In this document: one piece after another, positions 1 to 5,568 of the stretch
How positions within the stretch are numbered: the stretch's first letter is position 1
How the letters are laid out: every line of letters begins with the position of its first letter
From: Lachnoclostridium sp. UBA1781
Lineage (GTDB): Bacteria; Bacillota; Clostridia; Lachnospirales; Lachnospiraceae
DNA: 8,177 nucleotides
NCBI GenBank assembly: GCA_002315495.1
Contig: DCGJ01000004.1
Location: forward strand, 1 to 8,177
Reading direction: 5' to 3'
The notes under the pieces: generated by a model
What the model saw: the letters and a program-made list of their open reading frames with translations, nothing else
What the model was told of the DNA's origin: nothing
Database searches by the model: none
Program-made: the position numbers and the translations under genes

Positions 1-2
1 CC

Positions 3-914
3 TGCGAATATACCAACAGCTTTTTAAAATTCTTCCCAACGGATGAAATTATCTTAAATATTGATGCGGACCATCTGGATTTCTTCAAAGACCTGGATGA
101 TATCCGTCATTCCTTCCGTATGTATGCGGAGCGTCTTCCGGAGAAGGGCATTTTGATTATTAACGGAGAGATTCCGAACGTATCCGAAATCACCCATGAC
201 CTTCCTTGCGAAGTGAAGCTGTACGGTCTCCTTCCGGATGAGTACGACGGCATCGGTCGCATGGCCTGCCCGTTCCATTATGCCGCTAACCATGTTACCT
301 TTGACGAGCTCGGTCGTCCGACCTACGATTTGTGGATTGACGGACAATTTGCCGACAAGGTAACACTCGGTGTTATCGGAATTCACAACGTATCCAACTC
401 TCTCGCAGCTATTGCGGAGGGTGCACATCACGGCATCGACCTGGCTACGATGAAGCGTGCACTTTTGTCCTTCACCGGCACTGAGCGTCGTTTTGAGAAG
501 AAGGGCATGCTTGGCGGAATTACCGTCATTGACGACTATGCACATCATCCGACGGAGGTGAAAGCAACCCTCAAGGCTGCAAAGAGCTATCCGCACAACA
601 ATATCTGGGTGGTTTTCCAGCCACACACCTACACGAGAACCATCGCACTTCGTCCGGAATTCGTGGACGCACTGTCACACGCAGACAAGATTGTCTTAGC
701 AGACATCTATGCGGCTCGCGAGGTCAATACCGGCGAGATTTCCAGCAAGGATCTTCGCGATGATTTGACAAAACTCGGAAAAGAAGCCTATCATTTCCCG
801 ACCTTCGAAGAAATCGAAAAATTTCTTTTGAAAAATTTAATCGACGGCGATTTGTTGATAACTATGGGCGCCGGAGACATAGTAAACGTGGGAAATCACC
901 TTCTTGGCAAGTAG
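3..914 (+). CDS. murC: UDP-N-acetylmuramate--L-alanine ligase (MurC), 3' part
   Basis: This is the C-terminal 303 residues of MurC, the cytoplasmic ATP-dependent ligase that adds L-alanine to UDP-MurNAc, the first amino acid of the peptidoglycan stem peptide. The reading frame is open from base 3, so the gene starts outside the window; full-length MurC is usually about 450-470 residues. Visible Mur-ligase landmarks, numbered from the first full codon, are the CEYTNSFLKFFP and NIDADHLDFF segments of the central ATPase domain (residues 1-30), HNVSNSLAAIA at about 128 near the end of the central domain, GTERRFE at about 159, and DDYAHHPTE at about 177 opening the C-terminal Rossmann-like domain, followed by FQPHTYTRT. 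The ATP-binding GTHGKTT loop must lie upstream. The methionine at 120 is internal and not the start. Proline codons are mostly CCG, like the other left-hand genes. The stop at 912-914 is followed ten bases later by an intrinsic terminator, so murC ends its transcript here. The assignment is secure. Confidence 0.96.
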   Translation, partial: CEYTNSFLKFFPTDEIILNIDADHLDFFKDLDDIRHSFRMYAERLPEKGILIINGEIPNVSEITHDLPCEVKLYGLLPDEYDGIGRMACPFHYAANHVTFDELGRPTYDLWIDGQFADKVTLGVIGIHNVSNSLAAIAEGAHHGIDLATMKRALLSFTGTERRFEKKGMLGGITVIDDYAHHPTEVKATLKAAKSYPHNNIWVVFQPHTYTRTIALRPEFVDALSHADKIVLADIYAAREVNTGEISSKDLRDDLTKLGKEAYHFPTFEEIEKFLLKNLIDGDLLITMGAGDIVNVGNHLLGK

Positions 915-923
915 TTATCAAAG

Positions 924-932
924 TTATCCACA
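924..932 (+). promoter_or_regulatory. Consensus DnaA box (TTATCCACA)
   Basis: This is an exact match to the canonical high-affinity DnaA-binding 9-mer TTATCCACA. It lies ten bases after the murC stop and overlaps the 5' arm of the murC terminator. On its own a 9-mer could be chance or a by-product of the hairpin. It is reported because two more consensus boxes lie within 100 bases and replication-initiation genes follow. Confidence 0.65.
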
Positions 933-968
933 ACCATGGGCTACACCTGTGGTTGTGGATATTTTTTT
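925..968 (+). terminator. Rho-independent terminator after murC
   Basis: A perfect 12-bp inverted repeat, TATCCACAACCA (925-936) and TGGTTGTGGATA (950-961), can extend inward by two G-U and two G-C pairs to leave a five-base loop (941-945). Seven T residues follow (962-968). It starts 10 bases after the murC stop. The left arm contains most of a consensus DnaA box and the right arm contains most of a near-consensus box in the opposite orientation. Confidence 0.88.
954..962 (-). promoter_or_regulatory. Near-consensus DnaA box, inverted
   Basis: The minus strand reads ATATCCACA, one base away from the canonical TTATCCACA. It is inverted relative to the box at 924-932 and overlaps the 3' arm of the terminator stem, so its resemblance to a DnaA box may follow simply from the palindrome. 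Confidence 0.35.
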
Positions 969-1002
969 GCAAATGCCCCTTGAAACAGTGGTTTTTGCAT
1001 AG

Positions 1003-1020
1003 TTATCCACATTTTCCACA
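1003..1020 (+). promoter_or_regulatory. Tandem DnaA boxes upstream of the dnaD-like operon
   Basis: Two 9-mers sit head to tail with no spacer: TTATCCACA (1003-1011, exact consensus) and TTTTCCACA (1012-1020), which also fits the relaxed consensus TTWTNCACA. They end 36 bases before the -35 element of the promoter for the helicase-loading genes. Unlike the box at 924, these are not part of any hairpin, which makes a protein-binding role more plausible. Binding by DnaA, and its effect (repression, activation or titration), are inference. Confidence 0.68.
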
Positions 1021-1056
1021 TTCGAATTCTACTGCCCGCGACCCCTTTTGGGGCTC

Positions 1057-1085
1057 TTTACAAACCTATTTTCTTGGGTTAAAAT
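1057..1085 (+). promoter_or_regulatory. Sigma-A-type promoter for the dnaD-dnaI operon
   Basis: A -35 element TTTACA (1057-1062) and a -10 element TAAAAT (1080-1085) each differ from consensus at one position and are separated by an ideal 17-base spacer. The start of transcription would be near 1092, giving a leader of about 50 bases before the ATG at 1145. The promoter lies after the murC terminator and directly downstream of the tandem DnaA boxes. Confidence 0.72.
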
Positions 1086-1144
1086 AGCCAAGCATTGAGG
1101 GGAAAATGACGCTATTATTGAGGAAACAGGGGTAGGATTAGGTA

Positions 1145-2224
1145 ATGTGTAAAGTAGTACTAAAAAACGGAAGCCGCCGGGCTGTAACGGAAGTCCCGGA
1201 CCGCTTCATTCATGAATATTTGGCCGATGCGAACGGCAGTTATTTGAAGTTGTATCTGCTGCTCTTGCACCTGATGCAGACCAACGGAGACTTCCATATT
1301 CCGGCCATCGCGGAGCGATTGGACTGGTCTGAGGCAGATGTAAAAAGGGCCATGAATTACTGGCGTAAGAAGGGCATTTTGGACTATCGTCTGAACGAGA
1401 AGGACGAACTCACCCACATCGAGATGAATGATTTGATGTCCGATGAAACCAAACCTGCGAGCGGGCATTTGGCTGAGGATTCGGGTGAAGCAGCCTTCCG
1501 GGCACAGCCGACAGAAGGAACGGAGCCCGTAGAGCCGGCGAAACCAAAACGTCCGAGAACGGTACTCTCCGATCCGAACAAGGAACGATATCAGAAGTGC
1601 GAGGAAATCTTGGGGATTACATTAGACAAAGGACATCTGGACCTAATCAGCTGTCTGCACGACGAATGTCATTTCAAGGATGATCTTCTTTATTATCTGT
1701 TCGAGTATTGCAGGGAGATTGGAAAGACCAATCCGAGATACATGGAGACCATTGCGGTCCAGGGCTGGTTTAACAATAACATTACAACCAAGTCCGCTGC
1801 CATGAAGGCCACGCAGAAGTATCGCGACGACACCCGCGTGATTATGGATACCTTCGGAATCTCCGGGCGTGTTCTCGGCTCCAAGGAGCTCGAATATGTG
1901 GATATCTGGGTAAACGGATGGGATATGCCAACCGAACTAATTGAGCTCGCCTGTGCTAAGACACTCGAGCAAACCGGAGGCGCAAAGTTCGTTTATGCGA
2001 ACAGTATTCTCGAAAAGTGGCATAATAACGAAATTCATACCGTTTCCGAGGCAAATCTTTTAACTCAGGAACACAAGGATAGTCTTGAAAAAAACAAAAA
2101 AACTGATAAGATAAATAGGGAAGCGCAGAAACCGAAGGCAGGAAGCTTTAACGACTTCGACCAGCGCGACTACCCTGAGGAGCAATGGAACGAGATGATG
2201 TCCAAGCTTCGTAAATGGGATTAG
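1145..2224 (+). CDS. DnaD-domain replication initiation protein
   Basis: A 359-residue protein of the DnaD/DnaB (Bacillus nomenclature) family, which remodels DNA and recruits the helicase loader during replication initiation and restart. Residues 1 to about 100 resemble the winged-helix N-terminal domain (IHEYLADANGSYLKLYLLLL, then a helix-turn-helix-like stretch around IAERLDWSEADVKRAMNYW). A Glu/Pro/Ala-rich linker covers about 100-143. Two DnaD C-terminal-type helical modules follow: one ends with Y199...W208 (RYMETIAVQGW), the second carries the family YxxxIxxxW signature as YANSILEKW (Y284-W292). A lysine-rich polar tail follows. The start is supported by AGGA at 1134-1137, seven bases before the ATG. 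The tandem modules and the adjacent DnaI-like gene make it closer in layout to B. subtilis DnaB than to single-module DnaD; the exact role is inferred, so no symbol is given. Confidence 0.88.
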   Translation: MCKVVLKNGSRRAVTEVPDRFIHEYLADANGSYLKLYLLLLHLMQTNGDFHIPAIAERLDWSEADVKRAMNYWRKKGILDYRLNEKDELTHIEMNDLMSDETKPASGHLAEDSGEAAFRAQPTEGTEPVEPAKPKRPRTVLSDPNKERYQKCEEILGITLDKGHLDLISCLHDECHFKDDLLYYLFEYCREIGKTNPRYMETIAVQGWFNNNITTKSAAMKATQKYRDDTRVIMDTFGISGRVLGSKELEYVDIWVNGWDMPTELIELACAKTLEQTGGAKFVYANSILEKWHNNEIHTVSEANLLTQEHKDSLEKNKKTDKINREAQKPKAGSFNDFDQRDYPEEQWNEMMSKLRKWD

Positions 2225-2275
2225 GAAGCATTTGGCTTCTTAAAGGATAAAAGGGTGTGAGGACTCGCCTCGCAC
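2223..2275 (+). other. Two small hairpins between the dnaD-like gene and dnaI
   Basis: The first hairpin pairs AGGAAGC (2223-2229) with GCTTCTT (2235-2241), including one G-U pair, around a five-base loop, and begins inside the dnaD stop codon. The second pairs GTGTGAGG (2255-2262) with CCTCGCAC (2268-2275), including one G-U pair, around ACTCG. Neither is followed by a T run, so they are not intrinsic terminators. They could affect mRNA processing or differential translation of the two genes; that is inference. Confidence 0.35.
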
Positions 2276-2293
2276 GATGGATAGACATGTATT

Positions 2294-2299
2294 GGAGGG
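2294..2299 (+). promoter_or_regulatory. Ribosome binding site that fixes the dnaI start
   Basis: GGAGGG lies four bases before the ATG at 2304. The upstream in-frame ATG at 2277 has no comparable Shine-Dalgarno sequence and sits right behind a stable hairpin (2255-2275). This favours 2304 as the true start. Confidence 0.75.
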
Positions 2300-2303
2300 C
2301 AGC

Positions 2304-3293
2304 ATGGCACTGACGAATTCCGAATATGAACTCATTATGCGTGAGTACGACGAGCTTCGCATGGCTCAGGTTACCGCACAGCAGAAGCGTCGGGATGAAG
2401 TGTATGCGGCTCTTCCTGTTTTAGAGGAGATTGACGAGCAGTTGATTCACGGCTCCATTCAGGCAGCCAAGCTTTCCTTTATGGGCAATGATTCCGCGCT
2501 CGAGAACCTGGCTGAAACCAATGCGCGCCTTTCCGAGCAGAAGAAGGAGCTGATGGTTCGCGGCGGATTTCCGGCGGATTACCTGGAACTTCGCTATCGC
2601 TGCTCTATCTGTAAGGATACCGGCTTTATTAAGCATCACCCTTGCCGTTGCTACAAGCAGGCGGTGATCGAGCATTTTTATATGGACAAGGGCCGTCGGG
2701 ACCTCTTGGACCGCGAGAACTTCAGCACGTTTGATCCTACCCTGTTTAGCAAGGAACGTTACGACGATTCCGAGGAGCAGAGTAATTACGATGTCATGAT
2801 GGAGAACGTTGCAAACCTAAAGGATTATTGTGCGAACTTTGAAAAGAAGAAGCGCAACCTGATGATTTACGGCAACACGGGAGTCGGCAAGAGTTTTCTT
2901 ACGAACTGTATGGCAAAGGCTTTGCTGGATCGCGGATTTACGGTAATTTCCATCTCTGCGATTCGATTGTTTGAACTGTTGGAGAAGACGCATTTTCATA
3001 AAAATGACGAGGATGTGGCGCAGAGCTTTCGGGATACCGATTTACTGACCGACTGTGATCTTTTGATTATCGATGATTTGGGCACTGAAGTGAGCACGAA
3101 TTTCACGAAATCGCAGTTATTCGATTTGATTGAGACGCGCTTCCATCTGAATAAACCGATTGTACTTTCCACAAACTTAAATCTGGACCAGATTCGTATG
3201 CGCTACAGCGACCGCATCTCGTCCCGTCTCTTCCTTTACACACTGGTTTGGGTGAAGGGCGAGGACCTTCGCATCAAGAAACAGATGCTTTAA
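2304..3293 (+). CDS. dnaI: DnaI/DnaC-like AAA+ replicative helicase loader
   Basis: A 329-residue ATPase that would load the replicative DNA helicase onto single-stranded DNA, working with the DnaD-like protein encoded 79 bases upstream. Numbered from the ATG at 2304, an N-terminal charged helical region precedes a zinc-binding motif with C100, C103, C114 and C116 (CSIC...CRC, with H111/H112 between), as in the helicase-binding domain of B. subtilis DnaI. The AAA+ core has Walker A GNTGVGKS (190-197), Walker B LLIIDDLGTE (D257, D258), sensor-1-like STN (N291) and the YSDRISSRL segment with R304 and R308, where the arginine finger of this family is found. IstB and phage DnaC-like ATPases share this core, but the zinc motif and the dnaD neighbour argue for the chromosomal loader. 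The in-frame ATG at 2277 would add nine residues and is less likely because 2304 has the strong ribosome binding site. Length fits the family (about 310-330). Confidence 0.92.
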   Translation: MALTNSEYELIMREYDELRMAQVTAQQKRRDEVYAALPVLEEIDEQLIHGSIQAAKLSFMGNDSALENLAETNARLSEQKKELMVRGGFPADYLELRYRCSICKDTGFIKHHPCRCYKQAVIEHFYMDKGRRDLLDRENFSTFDPTLFSKERYDDSEEQSNYDVMMENVANLKDYCANFEKKKRNLMIYGNTGVGKSFLTNCMAKALLDRGFTVISISAIRLFELLEKTHFHKNDEDVAQSFRDTDLLTDCDLLIIDDLGTEVSTNFTKSQLFDLIETRFHLNKPIVLSTNLNLDQIRMRYSDRISSRLFLYTLVWVKGEDLRIKKQML

Positions 3294-3342
3294 TTCGATT
3301 ATTGCTTATAGGCGAATAATACATTTTCAAGGAGGATGAACT

Positions 3343-4527
3343 ATGTCACAAGAAGACAAGCTCATTGATTACGCTTCCTACGGACCTCTTGGCATCATTG
3401 CCATGGAGAGCAGCAGGGAGATGGGTGACAAGGTGAATGATTACATTGCTTCCTGGCGCGGAAACCGTCGGAACAAGTACAACAATCACCCGGAGAACGA
3501 AGGTTACTCAAAGGACAATTACCTGATAAATGTAAAGTGTCCTCGTTTCGGTACCGGTGAAGCAAAATGCGTCATCAACGAAACCGTACGTGGTAAGGAC
3601 ATTTACATTTTGGTAGACGTAGTAAACTACAGTCTCACCTACAAGGTATGCGGAAACATCAACCACATGTCTCCGGACGATCACTTTGCAGACCTGAAGC
3701 GTGTCGTAGCTGCGATGAGCGGTAAGGCAAGACGTATCACGGTTATTATGCCATTCCTTTACGAGAGCCGTCAGCATAAGCGTTCCACCAGAGAATCCTT
3801 AGACTGTGCGCTTGCACTTCAGGAGCTGGTTCGCATCGGTGTTGATTCCATTATCACCTTCGACGCACATGACCCTCGTGTACAGAATGCAATTCCGAAT
3901 CACTCTCTTGAGAATGTACAGCCGGTTTACCAGTTCACGAAGGCGCTCCTTCGTAACGTACCGGACCTTCAGATTGATTCCAAGCATTTGATGATTATCA
4001 GCCCGGATGAGGGCGCTATGGGACGTGCCGTTTACTTTGCAACCGTACTCGGTGCAGATATGGGTATGTTCTATAAGAGACGCGACTACTCTACCATCGT
4101 GGATGGTCGCAATCCGATTGTTGCTCATGAGTTCCTGGGTGACGAGTTGGACGGCAAGGATGTTATTGTCATCGACGATATGATTTCCTCCGGCGAAAGT
4201 ATGCTGGATGTTGCCAAGGAATTAAAGAAGAGAAATGCGGGCCGCATCTTCGTATGCTCCACCTTTGGTCTCTTCACGAACGGACTTGCAGCATTTGACA
4301 AGGCTTACGAGGACGGGTTAATCTACCGTGTCGTAACGACGAACCTGATTTATCAGACAGAGGAATTAAAGCAGCGCGAGTGGTACATCAGCGCACACAT
4401 GGAGAAGTACATCGCACTTCTCATCGACTCTTTGAACCACGATGCATCCATCAGTGAGTTCCTGAGCCCAACCGAGAGAATCCACACCATTCTTGAAAAG
4501 CACGCAAAAGGCGAGCCAATCGGCTAA
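3343..4527 (+). CDS. prs: Ribose-phosphate pyrophosphokinase (PRPP synthetase), long divergent type
   Basis: Makes PRPP from ribose 5-phosphate and ATP in the cytoplasm, feeding purine, pyrimidine, histidine, tryptophan and NAD synthesis. It has 394 residues against about 315 for the common class I enzyme, with an N-terminal extension of roughly 50 residues. Family marks are SRQHKR (R143, Q144), matching the ATP-contacting ARQD segment; FDAHDPRVQ with H176 at the place of the catalytic histidine (usually LDLHA); IISPDEGAMGRA; YKRRD with K245 and R247 of the catalytic flexible loop; and the PRPP loop VIVIDDMISSGES (D278, D279). The C-terminal SAHMEKYIALLIDSLNHDASI matches the canonical C-terminal helix. 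Key residues appear retained, so activity is likely. AAGGAGG at 3329-3335, seven bases before the ATG, supports the start. The gene lies 49 bases after dnaI with no terminator between, so it may be cotranscribed. Confidence is high for the family and moderate for the exact kinetic class. Confidence 0.9.
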   Translation: MSQEDKLIDYASYGPLGIIAMESSREMGDKVNDYIASWRGNRRNKYNNHPENEGYSKDNYLINVKCPRFGTGEAKCVINETVRGKDIYILVDVVNYSLTYKVCGNINHMSPDDHFADLKRVVAAMSGKARRITVIMPFLYESRQHKRSTRESLDCALALQELVRIGVDSIITFDAHDPRVQNAIPNHSLENVQPVYQFTKALLRNVPDLQIDSKHLMIISPDEGAMGRAVYFATVLGADMGMFYKRRDYSTIVDGRNPIVAHEFLGDELDGKDVIVIDDMISSGESMLDVAKELKKRNAGRIFVCSTFGLFTNGLAAFDKAYEDGLIYRVVTTNLIYQTEELKQREWYISAHMEKYIALLIDSLNHDASISEFLSPTERIHTILEKHAKGEPIG

Positions 4528-4536
4528 TATTATATG

Positions 4537-4577
4537 AAAAAAGCGCCGCACGAAGCAATTCGTGCGGCGTCTTTTTT
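4537..4577. terminator. Bidirectional terminator shared by prs and ppk2
   Basis: A perfect 11-bp GC-rich stem, CGCCGCACGAA (4544-4554) and TTCGTGCGGCG (4559-4569), closes a GCAA tetraloop of the GNRA type. Six T residues follow on the plus strand (4572-4577) and six A residues precede it (4537-4542), giving a T run on the minus strand. It sits between the convergent prs and ppk2 genes and should stop transcription from both sides. Confidence 0.93.
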
Positions 4578-4604
4578 ACCATTCTTCAGTTTAGATGTGC
4601 TTCC

Positions 4605-5474
4605 CTACTCCTGCATCAGCTGCTCTTTGCACTGGGCCAGAAGCTGCTTTTCTTCCTCCGGCATCTCCGGGAATTGAGGATTGATGTCACGAAGCGCATT
4701 TACAATAACCTCGGACACAAGGTATCTGGTGTACCACTTCTGGTCCGCCGGAATAACGTACCAAGGTGCTTCCTCGGAGGAGGTTTTGTTCACCATATCC
4801 TCAAAGACCTGATGATACTCATCCCAGAGCGTTCTCTCCTTCAGATCGCCCGACTCAAACTTCCAGTTTTTCTCAGGATTGTCAATACGCTCTAAGAAGC
4901 GTTTCTTCTGCTCGTCCTTTGATACATTCAGGAAGATTTTTACGACACGATAGCTGTTATCGTAGAGATACTCTTCGAAATTCTTAATGTGACGATAGCG
5001 CTTCTTAAAGAACTCCTTGGAATCCATCTCTACCACACGGGATGCCATCTTGTAGTTTTTGTTCATCTCATGCACACGAACAACCAGAACATCCTCGTAA
5101 TGAGAACGGTTGAACAGACCGATTTTTCCGCGGGCAGGCAATGCCTTTACGATACGCCATAGAAAGTCATGTGACAGTTCTTCCGAGGTTGGAGCCTTGA
5201 AGCTGACTACATCCACACCCTGCGGATTCACACCGCTCATAACGTGCTTAATCGTGCTGTCTTTACCGGCCGCATCGATTGCCTGCAAAACAATTAAAAG
5301 GCCTTCCTTTCCTTCTGCATAAAGGCGCTCCTGCAAAAGTCCCATCTCCTGCAAATTCTTCTCCGTCTTTTTAAGAATCTCTTCCTTGTTCACCTTGTCC
5401 TTCTTACTATCGGTCGGAAAAGAATCCAATTTAACCTTTTTACTCCCATCTACTTTGTATCGTGAAATACCCAT
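4605..5474 (-). CDS. ppk2: PPK2-family polyphosphate kinase (polyphosphate:nucleotide phosphotransferase)
   Basis: A 289-residue cytoplasmic kinase that moves phosphate between polyphosphate and nucleotides. The P-loop is QAIDAAGKDS (D67, G70, K71, D72), followed by HVMSGVNPQGV; the Walker-B-like FNRSHYEDVLVVRVH spans 121-135 (R123, D128); a Lys/Arg-rich lid region runs about 157-215 (KKRYRHIKNFEEYL and ERIDNPEKNWKF); and APWYVIPADQKWYTR (236-250) is a conserved C-terminal element. The combination of VNPQGV, SFKAPTSEELSHDFLWR and FNRS(H/Y)YE(D/E)V is typical of the single-domain subgroup that acts on AMP and/or ADP; which nucleotide is used cannot be read from the sequence. Length fits single-domain PPK2. 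On the minus strand GGAGG (5486-5482), seven bases before the ATG, supports the start. No polyphosphate synthase gene (ppk1) or exopolyphosphatase is in the window. The gene appears monocistronic, with its own -10 box and a shared terminator at its end. Confidence 0.93.
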   Translation of the reverse strand: MGISRYKVDGSKKVKLDSFPTDSKKDKVNKEEILKKTEKNLQEMGLLQERLYAEGKEGLLIVLQAIDAAGKDSTIKHVMSGVNPQGVDVVSFKAPTSEELSHDFLWRIVKALPARGKIGLFNRSHYEDVLVVRVHEMNKNYKMASRVVEMDSKEFFKKRYRHIKNFEEYLYDNSYRVVKIFLNVSKDEQKKRFLERIDNPEKNWKFESGDLKERTLWDEYHQVFEDMVNKTSSEEAPWYVIPADQKWYTRYLVSEVIVNALRDINPQFPEMPEEEKQLLAQCKEQLMQE

Positions 5475-5501
5475 AATAAAGCCTCCTTTTTTATTTTATC
5501 T

Positions 5502-5530
5502 ATTATAGCCCATTTGAACCAAAAAGAAAA
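5502..5530 (-). promoter_or_regulatory. Putative promoter of ppk2
   Basis: On the minus strand a perfect -10 box TATAAT (5507-5502) lies 15 bases before the ribosome binding site. The sequence 17 bases upstream is TTTTCT (5530-5525), a poor -35 match that coincides with the T run of the pheT terminator. The -10 is convincing; the -35 is weak. Confidence 0.55.
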
Positions 5531-5552
5531 GAGTGGCACCGGCGTGCCACTC
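5521..5552 (-). terminator. Rho-independent terminator of pheT
   Basis: On the minus strand a perfect 9-bp stem GAGTGGCAC/GTGCCACTC (5552-5544 and 5539-5531) with a four-base loop is followed by TTTTCTTTTT (5530-5521). It begins 16 bases after the pheT stop and should end the pheST transcript before ppk2. Confidence 0.88.
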
Positions 5553-5568
5553 AAATTCTTTTATCCAC

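Noticed and set aside
54..626. 190-codon open frame on the minus strand opposite murC
   Set aside because: It is antisense to unambiguous MurC motifs and resembles no known protein; a shadow of the real gene.
1042..1053. CCCCTTTTGGGG mini-palindrome before the dnaD promoter
   Set aside because: The stem is only four base pairs with no T run after it, so it is not a terminator, and no known operator is recognised.
915..1144. Possible chromosomal replication origin, given the DnaA boxes
   Set aside because: There are only three or four boxes, no clear AT-rich unwinding element beyond short T runs, and none of the usual origin neighbours (dnaA, dnaN, recF, gyrB) in the window. A regulatory or titration cluster is more plausible.
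2277..2303. Upstream ATG as the dnaI start (nine extra residues)
   Set aside because: It has no good Shine-Dalgarno sequence and sits next to a hairpin, whereas the ATG at 2304 has GGAGGG at suitable spacing.
3298..3320. AT-rich inverted repeat (ATTATT/AATAAT) between dnaI and prs
   Set aside because: The stem is weak, with a bulge and no T run, so it is not supported as a terminator, and no clear -35/-10 pair was found for a separate prs promoter.
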